A stretch of DNA of 64,000 nt from Actinacidiphila guanduensis (GCF_900103985.1 NZ_FNIE01000021.1:1-64000), one strand, 5' to 3'; numbered from the stretch's first letter, positions 17,383-26,111 are shown. A program made the numbers and translations. The notes: generated from the sequence alone by a model not told the origin.

Positions 17383-20187
17383 TCAACGGTGTGCGGGGAA
17401 CTCCACGACCTGCTGGAAGGTCGGGCGGTTCTGCCAGCTGATCCGGTCGTCGGTGATGCCGCCCAGCGGGCGCTGGACGATCGAGTCGGCGCACCACTGG
17501 TCGCCGGCCGCGCACCCGCTGTCGTCGCCCGGGTAGAGGGTGCTCGCGGGCACCGCGGCCGCCTGCTTCAAGGTGGCCAGCAGCATGTCCCGGCAGGCGG
17601 CGAGCTGCCCGCCGCCGCAGTACGCCTGGGCGAGCGGCCCCTGCACGGGCTCGCCGAGCACCCGCCGCAGGTCCTTGTCGGTGTACGACCACCAGCCGTA
17701 CTGGAAGGAGCTGCCCGCGTGCGCGCCGGTCGGGCCGTGCCCGGCCGAGGGCGACTCGTCGACCGTCAGGCTCGCGGCCAGCGCGTCGTACAGGTCGCCG
17801 CCCAGGCCCGGCCGGAACTCGCCCTGGACCAGCAGCGGCCACCAGGCGTCCATGATCCGCACCGCGTCGGCGTCGGCGTAGGTGTGCGAGCCGGCCGAGG
17901 TCTCGGTGCGCTTGGCGCCGTGCGCCTGCCAGGCGGTGAGCGCCCGGACGGCCGCGGCCTCCTGCGGGTCGGTGACCGGCGCGCTGCCGATGACCTGGAG
18001 CAGGTCGGGCAGCAGGTCCTCGCCGCGCAGGTCGGTCAGGGCCGCGTCCTCCATGGCCTCGGTGAGCGAGGCCCGGGTCACCCCGCCAGCCCGCACCAGC
18101 GCCTTGACCCGGTCCTCCAGCAGGTCGGCCCGGTGCACGGAGCCGTCGCCGAAGCCGGCCGCGGTGTAACCGGGCGCCTGCTTGTTGTTCCAGCTGACGT
18201 AGTAGTCCTGGTCGATCGACTGCGGGTGCTGGGCGGGCGGGGTGTAGTCGGCGGTGTTGTGCGCGGGGTCGAAGCCCTGCCAGTCGTACGGCCCGGTCCC
18301 CCACACCGGGAAGGAGGGGTCGACGCCCGGGGCCCGCACCGGGTTGGTGCCGCTGTTGTAGTACGCGATCTGGCGGGAGTCGGCGTAGAACCAGTTGAAG
18401 GTGTAGTTGATGTCCTGCGCGGCCTTCTGGAAGGAGGCCGCGTCGTGCACGAAGCCGGGGTCGTTGAGTTCCTGGAAGCCGATGATCGAGTCGGCCTCGT
18501 GCATGTAGGAGCTGCGCAGCTGGGTGTACGCCACCGGCGTGCCGCCGACCGTGGCCCGGTACTCCACCGGCCCGTAGGCGGTGCGCCACACCTGCATCCG
18601 GTACGAGCCCGCGGGCGTGGAGTCGGCGAGCGTGGGCGACCAGGAGTTGGTGCGCTCCAGCTTCTCCATCGGCACGCAGGTGCCGTGCAGCAGGTAGTGC
18701 GTGTCGTCCTGGCACAGCCGCACCGCGTAGGTGTCGGTGACGTCCTGCGCCGCGGAGGTCGCGCTCCAGGCGTAGTCCTGCCCGCGGCCGAGCTCCACGT
18801 ACATCCCCAGGCCCGCGAAGGAGGCGCCGCGCGCGCTGATGCCCGGGCCCTGCAGTTCCTGCAGCATCAGCAGCTGGGGCGCGAAGTAGCCGGTCTGCGG
18901 GCCGAAGACGGCGACGGGGTGGCCGCTCGCGGTGTGCGCGCCGCTGACCACCAGGGCGTTGGACATGCCCTTCTTTGGGGTGTCGAAGAGGTTCGCGGGC
19001 AGCATCCCGGGGCTCTTGGTCGTCGCCTGCGTGGCGCCGCCGGTGGCGTCGTGGACCAGCGGTTCGGGCACCACCGAGCCGGGGTCGGGCAGCGCCTCGC
19101 CCTGCGGGTCGGCCGGCTTGCCCGCGTACGGGAAGCTGCTGCCGTCGTGGACGGTGGAGGTGGCCTCGGGGTCGTCCCGCTCGCGGAAGGACTCCCAGAC
19201 CTTCGTGCCCTCCTGGACGCCGTACTTCTGCTGGGCGGCCGCGAGCGACAGCGCCTGCTGCACCTCGCCGCCGCCCCCGGTGCCGAACAGGGCGCCGATC
19301 ACCGAGGCGAGCGCGATCAGGTCGGTGAGCTTGAAGGGCTCGATGTCACCGGCGTTGGTGATCGGGTCCACATGGCCGGTCAGGTCGTACTCGCCGGGGA
19401 AGGAGCGGCTGTTCTTCGCGGCGGTGATGTACGCGTTGATGCCGTCGATGTACGACTGGGCGTCGGCCATCGCCTGCCGGCCGCGGTCGCCGGCGTTCGT
19501 GTTCAGCCAGTCGATCTGCGCCTGCAGGTCGTCCTCGGTGTACGGCGCCTGCCGCCAGAACTCCTGCTCCAGGCCGCGGTTGGCGGCAGCGCCGCCCGCG
19601 AAGGACGACAGCTCGCCGCGGCCGACGTGCCGGAAGAGGTCCATCAGCCACAGCCGGTCCTGCGCGGCCGCGTACCCGGCGCCGAACTCGGTGCCCGAGC
19701 GGGTGGTGCCCTTGATGTGCGGCACACCGGTGGCCTTGTCCCGGGTGATCGTCACGTCCGCGCGCGGGCTGGTCACGGAGGCGACCTGGCCCGCGGGCAC
19801 GCCGAAGGAGGAGTCGTCGAAGAACGTGTCGATCGTGGCGTCGGTCAGGCCCTGATAGCCGGTGGCGAGCGAGGAGTACGGCCCGAGCTGGTCCATGGTG
19901 TGCGCCGGGCGGGTGCCCAGCACCTTGTTGGCGAGGATGTCGGCGAGGGTGGCGTTGCCGTTCTCGCCGGGCGGCAGGATGTCGGAGCACTGCCCGCCGC
20001 AGTAGTCGCTCCCGCCGTCGGCCGCGTGGCTCGCCCCCGGGGCGAGGAGGGTGGCGGCGAGCGCGAGGAGCGCGGTCGCGGCGGCGGCACGGAGTTTCAG
20101 CCGGTGCCTGGGCCGGGCGTGGGGGGTGCGCGGGGCATGAAGGGTGCGGGTCGAGGTGCCGGTCGGGCGTGGGGTCCGTAGCGGCAT
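17383..20187 (-). CDS. Secreted penicillin acylase family hydrolase
   Basis: A 934-residue N-terminal-nucleophile amidase. A Sec or Tat signal is visible: an Arg/Pro-rich stretch, hydrophobic core at about residues 33-49 and a cleavage region ASHA about 52-55. The alpha subunit follows, then the linker. Autoproteolysis should expose Ser409 in the motif KGMSNALVVSG; the beta subunit contains family motifs such as FGPQTGYF and NKQAPGY. Relatives include aculeacin A acylase, acyl-homoserine lactone acylases and cephalosporin acylases. Such enzymes remove acyl chains from lipopeptides, quorum signals or beta-lactams. Substrate cannot be told from sequence. The ATG at 20187 has GGAAGGAGC upstream. 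A hairpin terminator follows the stop. Confidence 0.9.
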   Translation of the reverse strand: MPLRTPRPTGTSTRTLHAPRTPHARPRHRLKLRAAAATALLALAATLLAPGASHAADGGSDYCGGQCSDILPPGENGNATLADILANKVLGTRPAHTMDQLGPYSSLATGYQGLTDATIDTFFDDSSFGVPAGQVASVTSPRADVTITRDKATGVPHIKGTTRSGTEFGAGYAAAQDRLWLMDLFRHVGRGELSSFAGGAAANRGLEQEFWRQAPYTEDDLQAQIDWLNTNAGDRGRQAMADAQSYIDGINAYITAAKNSRSFPGEYDLTGHVDPITNAGDIEPFKLTDLIALASVIGALFGTGGGGEVQQALSLAAAQQKYGVQEGTKVWESFRERDDPEATSTVHDGSSFPYAGKPADPQGEALPDPGSVVPEPLVHDATGGATQATTKSPGMLPANLFDTPKKGMSNALVVSGAHTASGHPVAVFGPQTGYFAPQLLMLQELQGPGISARGASFAGLGMYVELGRGQDYAWSATSAAQDVTDTYAVRLCQDDTHYLLHGTCVPMEKLERTNSWSPTLADSTPAGSYRMQVWRTAYGPVEYRATVGGTPVAYTQLRSSYMHEADSIIGFQELNDPGFVHDAASFQKAAQDINYTFNWFYADSRQIAYYNSGTNPVRAPGVDPSFPVWGTGPYDWQGFDPAHNTADYTPPAQHPQSIDQDYYVSWNNKQAPGYTAAGFGDGSVHRADLLEDRVKALVRAGGVTRASLTEAMEDAALTDLRGEDLLPDLLQVIGSAPVTDPQEAAAVRALTAWQAHGAKRTETSAGSHTYADADAVRIMDAWWPLLVQGEFRPGLGGDLYDALAASLTVDESPSAGHGPTGAHAGSSFQYGWWSYTDKDLRRVLGEPVQGPLAQAYCGGGQLAACRDMLLATLKQAAAVPASTLYPGDDSGCAAGDQWCADSIVQRPLGGITDDRISWQNRPTFQQVVEFPAHR

Positions 20188-20604
20188 GTCTGCTCCTTCC
20201 GGAAGCCGGTGCGCGGAGGTTACTGCCGGTACCCCGCCCCCGAAAGGCGAGGACGGGTCAGGTTTTGGGCCCCCGCGAGCGAAGGGCCCCAGCCGTGGGT
20301 GCCCGTGAGCGTGAAGGGCGCCGCCCGGGGGTGCTGTTGAGTGTGAGGGTCCCCGGCGGGGGTGCCCGTGAGCAGGAACCAGCGGGAGGTGAAAAGCCCT
20401 GGAGCCGAAGGGCGCGTCGCTGTCGAAAGGGAGATCACGCGCAGGCCGTGAGGAACGAGCGGCCGAGCATGTTCGACCGTCGACAGTGACTCCAGCGCCC
20501 GGAGGCGGAAGGGCGTCTAGAAAAAGGAGGGGTGGGCAGGGGTAACGTGGTGCGGCGTTTGGGGGGCGTGCAGGTTAACGGGTGTGAAGGACGGGGGGAG
20601 ACGT
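20188..20604. other. Intergenic region with short direct repeats
   Basis: A 417-base gap between the divergent acylase and Ppx genes. It holds GGGTGCCCGTGAGC-like units near 20297 and 20358 and a GTGAGCGTGAAGGGC variant between them. No small gene with a ribosome binding site was found. Promoters for both flanking genes should lie here, but no clear -35/-10 pair stands out. Confidence 0.45.
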
Positions 20605-21537
20605 ATGCGTCAGGCGGGGGTGCTCGACGTCGGGTGCCACAGCGCGCTGCTGACGGTGGTGCGGGCGGCGCCCGGGGCGGGGCTGGAGCCGGTCTTCTCC
20701 CGGAAGGTGCGGCTGCGGCTGCACCGGACGCTGGACGACGCCGGGCGGCTGGACGACGCCGGGGTGCGCAGTGTGGAGCGGGCCGTGGCGCGGACCCGGC
20801 CGGACGCCTCGGTCTTCGCCTTCGCCACCTCCGTGATCAGGGACGCGCCGAACCGCGACGAGGTCATCGGCCGCGTGGCGCAGGCCACCGGCACCCGGCT
20901 CAGCGTGCTCAGCGGTGAGGAGGAGGCGCGGCTCGCCTATGTGGCCGCCCGCCGTTGGGCCGGCCCGGGGACGGGCCCGCTGCTGGTGCTGGACATCGGC
21001 GGCGGCACCGTGGAGGTCGCCGCGGGTGCGGCGGCGCGCCCGGACCGGGCGCTCTCGCTGCCGCTGGGCGCCCGCCGCGTCACCCGGGACCGCCTCATCA
21101 GGGGCTCCGGCAAGAACCTCTCCCCGGCCCGCAGCCACCTGCGCCGCGCGCTGGCGTCCGTTCCCGAACTGCCCGCGGCCGGACCGGGCGTACGCGTGCT
21201 CGCCTGCTCCAAGACCTTCGAGCAGCTAGCCGCATTGGCCGCCGCCGACGTTCCGGGAGCGGACCCCCGGGTGCTGACCCGCGCCGGGCTGCACGCCGCG
21301 GTCCGGCTGCTGGCCCGTACCCCGCTCGCCCAGCGCGGGGGGCTGCCGGGGATCTCCCGGCACCGCGCCGGGCAGTCGCTGGCCGGGGCGCTGGTCGCGG
21401 AGGCGCTGATGGAGGCGTGCGGGGCCGAGGCCGCCGAGATCTGCCCGTGGTCCACCCGCGAGGGCCTGCTCCTGGAACGGCTCGCACTCAGCCGCCCTGC
21501 GGCAGGAGCGTACCGAGAGGGCCCAGGTCGAGGTTGA
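20605..21537 (+). CDS. Ppx/GppA phosphatase family protein
   Basis: A 310-residue member of the actin-like ATPase superfamily related to exopolyphosphatase and guanosine pentaphosphatase. Motifs: an N-terminal VLDVGCHSALL phosphate-1 loop, ATSVIRDAPNRD, LSGEEEARLAY and the phosphate-2 loop LVLDIGGGTVEVA near residue 128. It is the short single-lobe-pair form lacking the C-terminal HD domain. The ATG at 20605 was chosen because GGGGGGAG lies five bases upstream; a GTG at 20584 is possible. Its 3' end overlaps the convergent gas vesicle gene gvpK by 50 bases, so transcription may interfere. Confidence 0.88.
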   Translation: MRQAGVLDVGCHSALLTVVRAAPGAGLEPVFSRKVRLRLHRTLDDAGRLDDAGVRSVERAVARTRPDASVFAFATSVIRDAPNRDEVIGRVAQATGTRLSVLSGEEEARLAYVAARRWAGPGTGPLLVLDIGGGTVEVAAGAAARPDRALSLPLGARRVTRDRLIRGSGKNLSPARSHLRRALASVPELPAAGPGVRVLACSKTFEQLAALAAADVPGADPRVLTRAGLHAAVRLLARTPLAQRGGLPGISRHRAGQSLAGALVAEALMEACGAEAAEICPWSTREGLLLERLALSRPAAGAYREGPGRG

Positions 21538-21985
21538 GGTCCTCCATGGCCAGGCCGTGCTGCTCGCACAGGTCGGCCATGCGGTCGTGGAGCACCATCA
21601 GCGTCATGCCCAGCCGCTCCTCCTGATCCTCCGTCAGGTCGCCCTGGTCCACCCGGTGCAGTGCGGTCCGCTCCATCAACTGCCGCAGCAGTTCGACGAT
21701 GGTGAGCACCAGCTTCATCAGGTCGCGCTCCACCGTGTCGGGGTCGGCGCGCACCCGGCCGGCAGGCAGCGGGCGGGGGGATCGGGGGAAGGGGCCGCCG
21801 CTGCCGCCCGTGGAACCGCCCGTGCCGTTCCGATGGCTCTCGCCGGTCGGGCTGTTCACGCCGTTCACGCTGTTCGGGTCGCCGCCCGCCGCTCCGCCGT
21901 CGCCGTCCCGGGCGGCCGCGCCCGGGAGGAGGTCGAACGCCTGGGCCGCGGCCCTTGCCACGTCGTTCCACCGGTCGTCGGTCAT
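21488..21985 (-). CDS. gvpK: Gas vesicle protein GvpK
   Basis: A 165-residue GvpK. The conserved C-terminal domain (about residues 80-160) begins DPDTVERDLMKLVLTIVELL, continues MERTALHRVDQGDLTEDQEERLG and ends with LNLDLGPLGTLLP. GvpK is an accessory factor for gas vesicle assembly. The N-terminal 75 residues are low-complexity Gly/Ser/Pro, longer than in cyanobacterial GvpK. The ATG at 21985 is the first good start; upstream frame is Arg-rich and unlike the family. It is the last gene of the operon, 154 bases after gvpS, and overlaps the ppx 3' end. Confidence 0.93.
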   Translation of the reverse strand: MTDDRWNDVARAAAQAFDLLPGAAARDGDGGAAGGDPNSVNGVNSPTGESHRNGTGGSTGGSGGPFPRSPRPLPAGRVRADPDTVERDLMKLVLTIVELLRQLMERTALHRVDQGDLTEDQEERLGMTLMVLHDRMADLCEQHGLAMEDLNLDLGPLGTLLPQGG

Positions 21986-22139
21986 CGCTACCGCCTCGCT
22001 CCGTTCGTACGGTGTGCCGGGCCGTGCCCGGTCGGCTCCGTGGCGCGCAGCGCACAGGGACCGACCGGGCACGGCCGCGCCGGGCCTCATGTCTCGCGTC
22101 CGGTGCCGTATCAGGGTGGCGCCGTCCACCGACGGGCGC

Positions 22140-22334
22140 TCACCAGGGCGCCGGCGCGCCGGGTCCCAGGGAGCGGATCACCGCCCGCAGGTTGATGTGC
22201 ACCAGGTCCACGTCCGCCACCGACAGCACGACGTCCCCGGTCAGCACGGCGCCGCCGTTCAGCAGCCGGTCCAGCAGGTCGATCAGCGCCACCTGCCGCT
22301 GGGCGGGCGCGGCGTCCCTGGGCTCAGGAAGCAT
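22140..22334 (-). CDS. gvpS: Gas vesicle protein GvpS
   Basis: A 64-residue GvpA/J-type protein, which in Streptomyces clusters is called GvpS. The gas vesicle fold is seen in QVALIDLLDRLLNGGAVLTG and DVVLSVADVDLVHINLRAVI (helix-strand-strand-helix). It is shorter than GvpA, lacks the long C-terminal tail and is probably a minor shell or tip component. The ATG at 22334 overlaps the end of gvpL by 11 bases, indicating translational coupling. Confidence 0.88.
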   Translation of the reverse strand: MLPEPRDAAPAQRQVALIDLLDRLLNGGAVLTGDVVLSVADVDLVHINLRAVIRSLGPGAPAPW

Positions 22335-23136
22335 GGGTTTCCTCCTGCGCGGCGGCCGTCGTGGCGAAGGAGTACGGCGCCCAGGGGCCGGTGACCTCCA
22401 CCCGCACACCCGGGCGGACGCTACCGAGCGCGTCGAGGGCGGCGCGGAAGGCGTCCTCCTGCGCGGCCGGGACGAGGAACGCCAGGTTGGCGACGTTCTC
22501 GCCGGCGGCGGACGACAGCACGCCGGCCTGCGGGCGGTGCCGTACGCAGGCCACGGCGAACTGCCCGGCCCGCTCCAGCACCCGCTCGGCCATCGCCTCG
22601 GCCTCGCCGTAGGAGCGCCGCTCGCCCTCGCGCTGGGCCCGCCGCATACGCAGGTATTCGCGCCCGGAGGCGGCCGGACCACCCGCTGCGGGTGTACGGG
22701 ATGCCGGGCGCGGCTCCGCGTACACCTTGACGCCGAACTCCCGCCGCCCGTCGAGCCGTTGCAGCAGGGGCTCGAAGGTGCGCGCGCTCAGCGCCAGCAT
22801 GCCCCGTACCCCGGCGTCGTCGGCGTAGACGCTCGCCAGGCGCATCGGCAGCACGGTCAAGGTGCCGAACAGCGCGGCCACCACCTCGTGGTGGGCCCGG
22901 GCGAGCTGCTCCAGCCGTCCCAGGTCGTCCAGTTGGGCCCGCAGGCCCTCCTCGCCGAACCGGTCGGCGGGCACGTCGGAGACAAAAGCGGCCCAGCCCT
23001 CGGCCCGTACCGCCCGCAGCGGGCTCGCCGCGGGGCCGACGGCGCCCAACCGGCGTGCAATGGCGTCGAGTTCCGGCGTGTCGCGGGCGACGGCGTACAC
23101 GTAGCAGAGCGTGGCCACGCCGGTCCGTGCGCTCAT
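22324..23136 (-). CDS. gvpL: Gas vesicle protein GvpL (GvpL/F family)
   Basis: A 270-residue GvpL/GvpF family protein. N-terminal domain: YVYAVARDTPELD, then ALFGTLTVLPMRLASVYADD. C-terminal domain: REFGVKVYAE and NVANLAFLVPAAQEDAF with GPWAPYSF near the end. GvpF/L proteins bind GvpA and help nucleate vesicles. An insertion (about residues 147-170, Pro/Ala/Gly) separates the domains. The ATG at 23136 overlaps gvpJ by four bases. Confidence 0.92.
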   Translation of the reverse strand: MSARTGVATLCYVYAVARDTPELDAIARRLGAVGPAASPLRAVRAEGWAAFVSDVPADRFGEEGLRAQLDDLGRLEQLARAHHEVVAALFGTLTVLPMRLASVYADDAGVRGMLALSARTFEPLLQRLDGRREFGVKVYAEPRPASRTPAAGGPAASGREYLRMRRAQREGERRSYGEAEAMAERVLERAGQFAVACVRHRPQAGVLSSAAGENVANLAFLVPAAQEDAFRAALDALGSVRPGVRVEVTGPWAPYSFATTAAAQEETHAS

Positions 23137-23561
23137 CGGTCCGCCTCCTCGGCCGTGTGGGCGCGCGTACCGCGACCGGACCCCGCCGGCACCTCGGCCT
23201 GTGCGCGCAACCGCTCGATCTCGGCCCGCAGTTCGCGGTTCTGCTCCGCGAGTTCGCCGGGCGACGGGCCGCCGTCGCGGTTCCCGCCACGGGCACCCGA
23301 GGAGAGCGACGGGTCGTGCTCCCACCAGTCGATGCCCATCTCCTTCGCCTTGTCCACGGAGGCGACCAGCAGCCGCAGCTTGATCGTCAGCAGCTCGATG
23401 TCCAGCAGGTTGATCTGCACATCGCCCGCGATGACGATGCCCTTGTCGAGCACCCGCTCCAGGATGTCGGCGAGGTTGGCGGCACCCGGACCCTGGCCGT
23501 ACGGGTCGGCCACCGACGGCGGTCCCGTACGGCCGGCCAGGCCGAAGCCGGGTTCAGGCAT
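23133..23561 (-). CDS. gvpJ: Gas vesicle protein GvpJ
   Basis: A 142-residue GvpJ-type shell protein. The GvpA-like core is at about residues 28-77 (NLADILERVLDKGIVIAGD, then VQINLLDIELLTIKLRLLVAS). A C-terminal extension follows with GIDWWEHDP and a short coiled coil (LAEQNRELRAEIERLRAQAE near 105-125). The DWWE motif is typical of actinobacterial GvpJ. It overlaps gvpY by eight bases and gvpL by four, all in one operon. Confidence 0.92.
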   Translation of the reverse strand: MPEPGFGLAGRTGPPSVADPYGQGPGAANLADILERVLDKGIVIAGDVQINLLDIELLTIKLRLLVASVDKAKEMGIDWWEHDPSLSSGARGGNRDGGPSPGELAEQNRELRAEIERLRAQAEVPAGSGRGTRAHTAEEADR

Positions 23562-24156
23562 CGCCGCCGCCCTCGCCGCCGGTCCGGCGCGCGCCCCGAG
23601 GGGACGACGAGCGGGCGCTGCTCGCGGACTTGCGCCCGCTGCTGCCCGACGACGTGCCGCCCGTCCTCTTGCGGGGAGCGCTCTTCTTCGCCGCGGTCTT
23701 CTTGGCGGCCGTCTTCGCCGCGGGCTTGCGCGCGGTCTTCTTGGCGGCGGCCTTCTTCGCCGGCGCCGCCTTGGCCTTGTCCGGCCCTGACTCCTCGCCG
23801 GCCGCTTCCCGGTCCGGCCCGCCCAGGGCCCCCGCCGCCTTCCGGACCCCGTTGCCGAGGCCCGCTGCGGGAACGTGCTCGCGCAGGGTGCCGGCCAGGC
23901 CGCCGGCCCGCTTCGTCAGCGCCTGCGTCGTGGCCGCCCTGGTGGCGCCGACCGCGCGCTCCACGGCGTCGACGTCCACTCTGCGCAGGACCGGCGCACG
24001 GCTCAGCGCGGCTTTCAGCACCGCCGAGTCGACAAAGCGACTGCCGGCGGCGCCGGCCAGGCACACGCCCACCCCGACGGCCAGCCCGGCCTTCCTGCTG
24101 CGGCCCAGGGCGTACCCGCCCGCCAGGGCGGCCGCCACCTTCGCGTTCGTCATCAT
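23554..24156 (-). CDS. gvpY: GvpY-like protein with histone-H1-like tail
   Basis: A 200-residue protein at the gvpY position of Streptomyces gas vesicle operons. Residues 1-50 contain a glycine-rich hydrophobic segment (VAAALAGGYALGRSRKAGLA) that could insert in a membrane or pack on a hydrophobic surface. Residues 50-115 are helical. Residues about 125-200 are a Lys/Ala/Pro tail with repeated AAKK units, then a Ser/Arg/Gly tail, like histone H1 or bacterial HU extensions. The role is unknown. gvpZ, the usual next gene, is absent, so this operon goes from gvpY directly to gvpJ. Confidence 0.8.
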   Translation of the reverse strand: MMTNAKVAAALAGGYALGRSRKAGLAVGVGVCLAGAAGSRFVDSAVLKAALSRAPVLRRVDVDAVERAVGATRAATTQALTKRAGGLAGTLREHVPAAGLGNGVRKAAGALGGPDREAAGEESGPDKAKAAPAKKAAAKKTARKPAAKTAAKKTAAKKSAPRKRTGGTSSGSSGRKSASSARSSSPRGARRTGGEGGGDA

Positions 24157-24208
24157 CGCACCTGCACCTCGTTCAGCTCGGGTTCGGGTTCGGGTCGGAC
24201 GGCTGCCG

Positions 24209-24457
24209 TCAACCGCCCTGCTGGGAGCGGGACTCCAGCCACTCCAGGCGGTCCAGCAGCTCGTCCTCGCGCCGGTCGAACTCCGCCTCGTCGATGCGCC
24301 CGTCGAGCAGTTCCCGCTCCAGCGCGGCCAGTTGCTCCCGTACGGGCGCCGGGTCGTACATCTCCCGCTCGGCCTCGGCGACGACCTGCCCGACCACCCA
24401 CACGGTGCCCCGCACCGGCAGCAGCGGCAGGCCGAGAAGCCCGCTGACCAGTCCCAC
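24209..24457 (-). CDS. gvpG: Gas vesicle protein GvpG
   Basis: An 82-residue GvpG: an N-terminal hydrophobic segment (MGLVSGLLGLPLLPVRGTVWV) then the conserved helical region with YDPAPVREQLAALERELLDG and EAEFDRREDELLDRLEWLE. It is an accessory assembly protein. GTG at 24457 is three bases before the gvpF stop, so translation is coupled. Confidence 0.9.
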   Translation of the reverse strand: MGLVSGLLGLPLLPVRGTVWVVGQVVAEAEREMYDPAPVREQLAALERELLDGRIDEAEFDRREDELLDRLEWLESRSQQGG

Positions 24458-24460
24458 GGC

Positions 24461-25174
24461 TCAGACGAAGCTGTAGGGCGGCAGGGGGCCGCTGGTGCGG
24501 AAGGCGTACGCGTCGCCGCAGCGCTCCGCCTCGCCGTGCACCGCCTCGGCGAAGGCCGCGGCCTGCTTGCGGTCCACCAGGAAGGAGACGTTGAGGAACG
24601 TCCCGCCGGTGGCCGGCGCCTCGCGGGTGCGCACCGCCGCGGGCGTCAGGGCGTCCATGATGCGGGCGGCGTCCTTCTGCTGCCGGGCCTGCGCCTGCTG
24701 GGCGGCGAGTTCGCCGAGTTCCATCTTCAGCCGCCGGTCGCCGGGGCGTTCGCGGGCCAGCTCGTTCAGCCGGCGCGCCTCGGGCACTTCGGCGAGCACC
24801 TGCCGGAGCAGGTCGTCCTCGTCCCGGGAGACCTTGACGTTGTACTCGCGGCAGCCGTCGAGTTCGGCCAGCCGGTCGGTGTACTGCTGCTCGCGCTCGC
24901 GCACCGAGGCGATGGTCTGCTCGTCGTCGGGGGCGACCAGGCCGAAGCGCATCGGCAGTACGGGGCCCTCGGACAGCAGGTGTTCGAGCACCCCTTGATG
25001 GGCCATCACGTCCCGCCGCTTGGCGCGCAGCCCCTCGGGCGCGTCGCTGACGACGACACCGAGCTGCCCGGAGGTCAGCACCCGCAGCTCGCGCGCGGGT
25101 TCGCCGACCCCCTTGAGCCCTTCCACGCGCAGCGGGTGCTCCTTGCCGGCGATGCCGTAGACATAGGTGGGCAC
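24461..25174 (-). CDS. gvpF: Gas vesicle protein GvpF (GvpL/F family)
   Basis: A 237-residue GvpL/F protein: YVYGIAGKEHPLR at the N-terminus, EGPVLPMRFGLVAPDD near residue 72, REYNVKVSRDEDDL, then a long amphipathic helix and the C-terminal FLNVSFLVDRKQAAAF and GPLPPYSFV. GvpF is a minor structural/assembly protein that contacts GvpA. GTG at 25174 has a strong AAGGAGG at the end of gvpA, two bases after the gvpA stop; a longer in-frame extension runs over gvpA in another frame and is not real. Confidence 0.92.
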   Translation of the reverse strand: MPTYVYGIAGKEHPLRVEGLKGVGEPARELRVLTSGQLGVVVSDAPEGLRAKRRDVMAHQGVLEHLLSEGPVLPMRFGLVAPDDEQTIASVREREQQYTDRLAELDGCREYNVKVSRDEDDLLRQVLAEVPEARRLNELARERPGDRRLKMELGELAAQQAQARQQKDAARIMDALTPAAVRTREAPATGGTFLNVSFLVDRKQAAAFAEAVHGEAERCGDAYAFRTSGPLPPYSFV

Positions 25175-25176
25175 GC

Positions 25177-25620
25177 TCAGTCCTCCTTGCGCCGCGAGGC
25201 CGTCCGCCGGCTGCTGCTGCTGCCGGACCTGCCGGAACTGCTCTTCTCCTCGTCGCCCTCGCGGTCGCCGCCGTGGATCGTCTCGGATATCGCCTCGGCG
25301 GCGCCGGCCAGCACGCCCTTGGACTTGCCCTTCGCGCCGGACTCGGTGGCCTCGCCGACCAGGTCGGTGAGCTGCGAGGGCGCCTTGCGGCCGGCTTCGA
25401 GGTCCAGCCGGTTGCACGCCTCGGCGAAGCGGAGATAGGTGTCCACACTGGCCACCACGATGCGGGCGTCCACCTTCAGGATCTCGATGCCCACCAGGGA
25501 GACGCGCACGAAGGCGTCGATGACGAGCCCCCGGTCGAGGATCAGCTCCAGGACGTCGTAGAGGTTTCCGGAGCCCCCGCCGCGAGAGACGGAGGAACTG
25601 CTCTGCGTGACGACACTCAT
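25177..25620 (-). CDS. gvpA: Gas vesicle major shell protein GvpA
   Basis: A 147-residue GvpA-type structural protein. The canonical gas-vesicle shell segment is at about residues 18-70 (LYDVLELILDRGLVIDAF, VRVSLVGIEILKVDARIVVA, SVDTYLRFAEA). Typical cyanobacterial GvpA is about 70 residues; here an additional 75-residue hydrophilic tail (Lys/Gly/Ser/Arg, ending SSRRTASRRKED) is present, as in other Streptomyces copies. ATG at 25620 follows GAAAGGAATGC. It is the second gene of the operon after gvpO. Confidence 0.93.
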   Translation of the reverse strand: MSVVTQSSSSVSRGGGSGNLYDVLELILDRGLVIDAFVRVSLVGIEILKVDARIVVASVDTYLRFAEACNRLDLEAGRKAPSQLTDLVGEATESGAKGKSKGVLAGAAEAISETIHGGDREGDEEKSSSGRSGSSSSRRTASRRKED

Positions 25621-25729
25621 GCCGCATTCCTTTCTGGGGCCGTGCGGCCGCGCCCCGCCCCGGGCCCGCGCGGCAGCGGTGCGCGCGTGCGCACCGGCCG
25701 GCCGCGGTTCGAGCCGGGTCGACGGGGAG

Positions 25730-26020
25730 TCAGCGGTCCACCTGCCCCCGGGAGTAACGGCGGACGCGCTCGTAGCCGAGCACCTCGCCGTTCGAATTCG
25801 TGTCCACGCGGTAGGAGGCCATCACGCTCGTGGTGTCGGGAACCCGTGGGAGCTCGACCATCTCCACGTGCGCGCGCCATCCGCGGTCCGTCGCCTCCAC
25901 CGCCGACACCCCGGCCGGCTCGCACTGCAGCAACTCGGCCATCTGGCCGATGACCTCGCGCATCACCCGGGCGAGCGGCATGCGCTCGCCCGAGTCGGTG
26001 CTGTCTTCCTTCGTCGTCAT
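25730..26020 (-). CDS. gvpO: Gas vesicle protein GvpO
   Basis: A 96-residue GvpO. The core MREVIGQMAELLQCEPAGVSAVE continues as a three-stranded sheet, GWRAHVEMVELPRVPDTTSVM then ASYRVDTNSNGEVLGYERVRRYSRGQVD. GvpO affects gas vesicle gene expression or assembly in haloarchaea. It heads the nine-gene operon gvpO-A-F-G-Y-J-L-S-K; no clear sigma recognition sequence was found in the 146 bases upstream. ATG at 26020 was chosen because the family begins here; the preceding 61 in-frame residues are Arg-rich. Confidence 0.9.
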   Translation of the reverse strand: MTTKEDSTDSGERMPLARVMREVIGQMAELLQCEPAGVSAVEATDRGWRAHVEMVELPRVPDTTSVMASYRVDTNSNGEVLGYERVRRYSRGQVDR

Positions 26021-26111
26021 GCTTCGTTCCAGACGGGTAGGTCCGATGAGGCAGGACCGCGTCACCGCGGCTGGAGGTCGCCTGCCCCCGACCTTCCGGA
26101 CGTATGCACCC

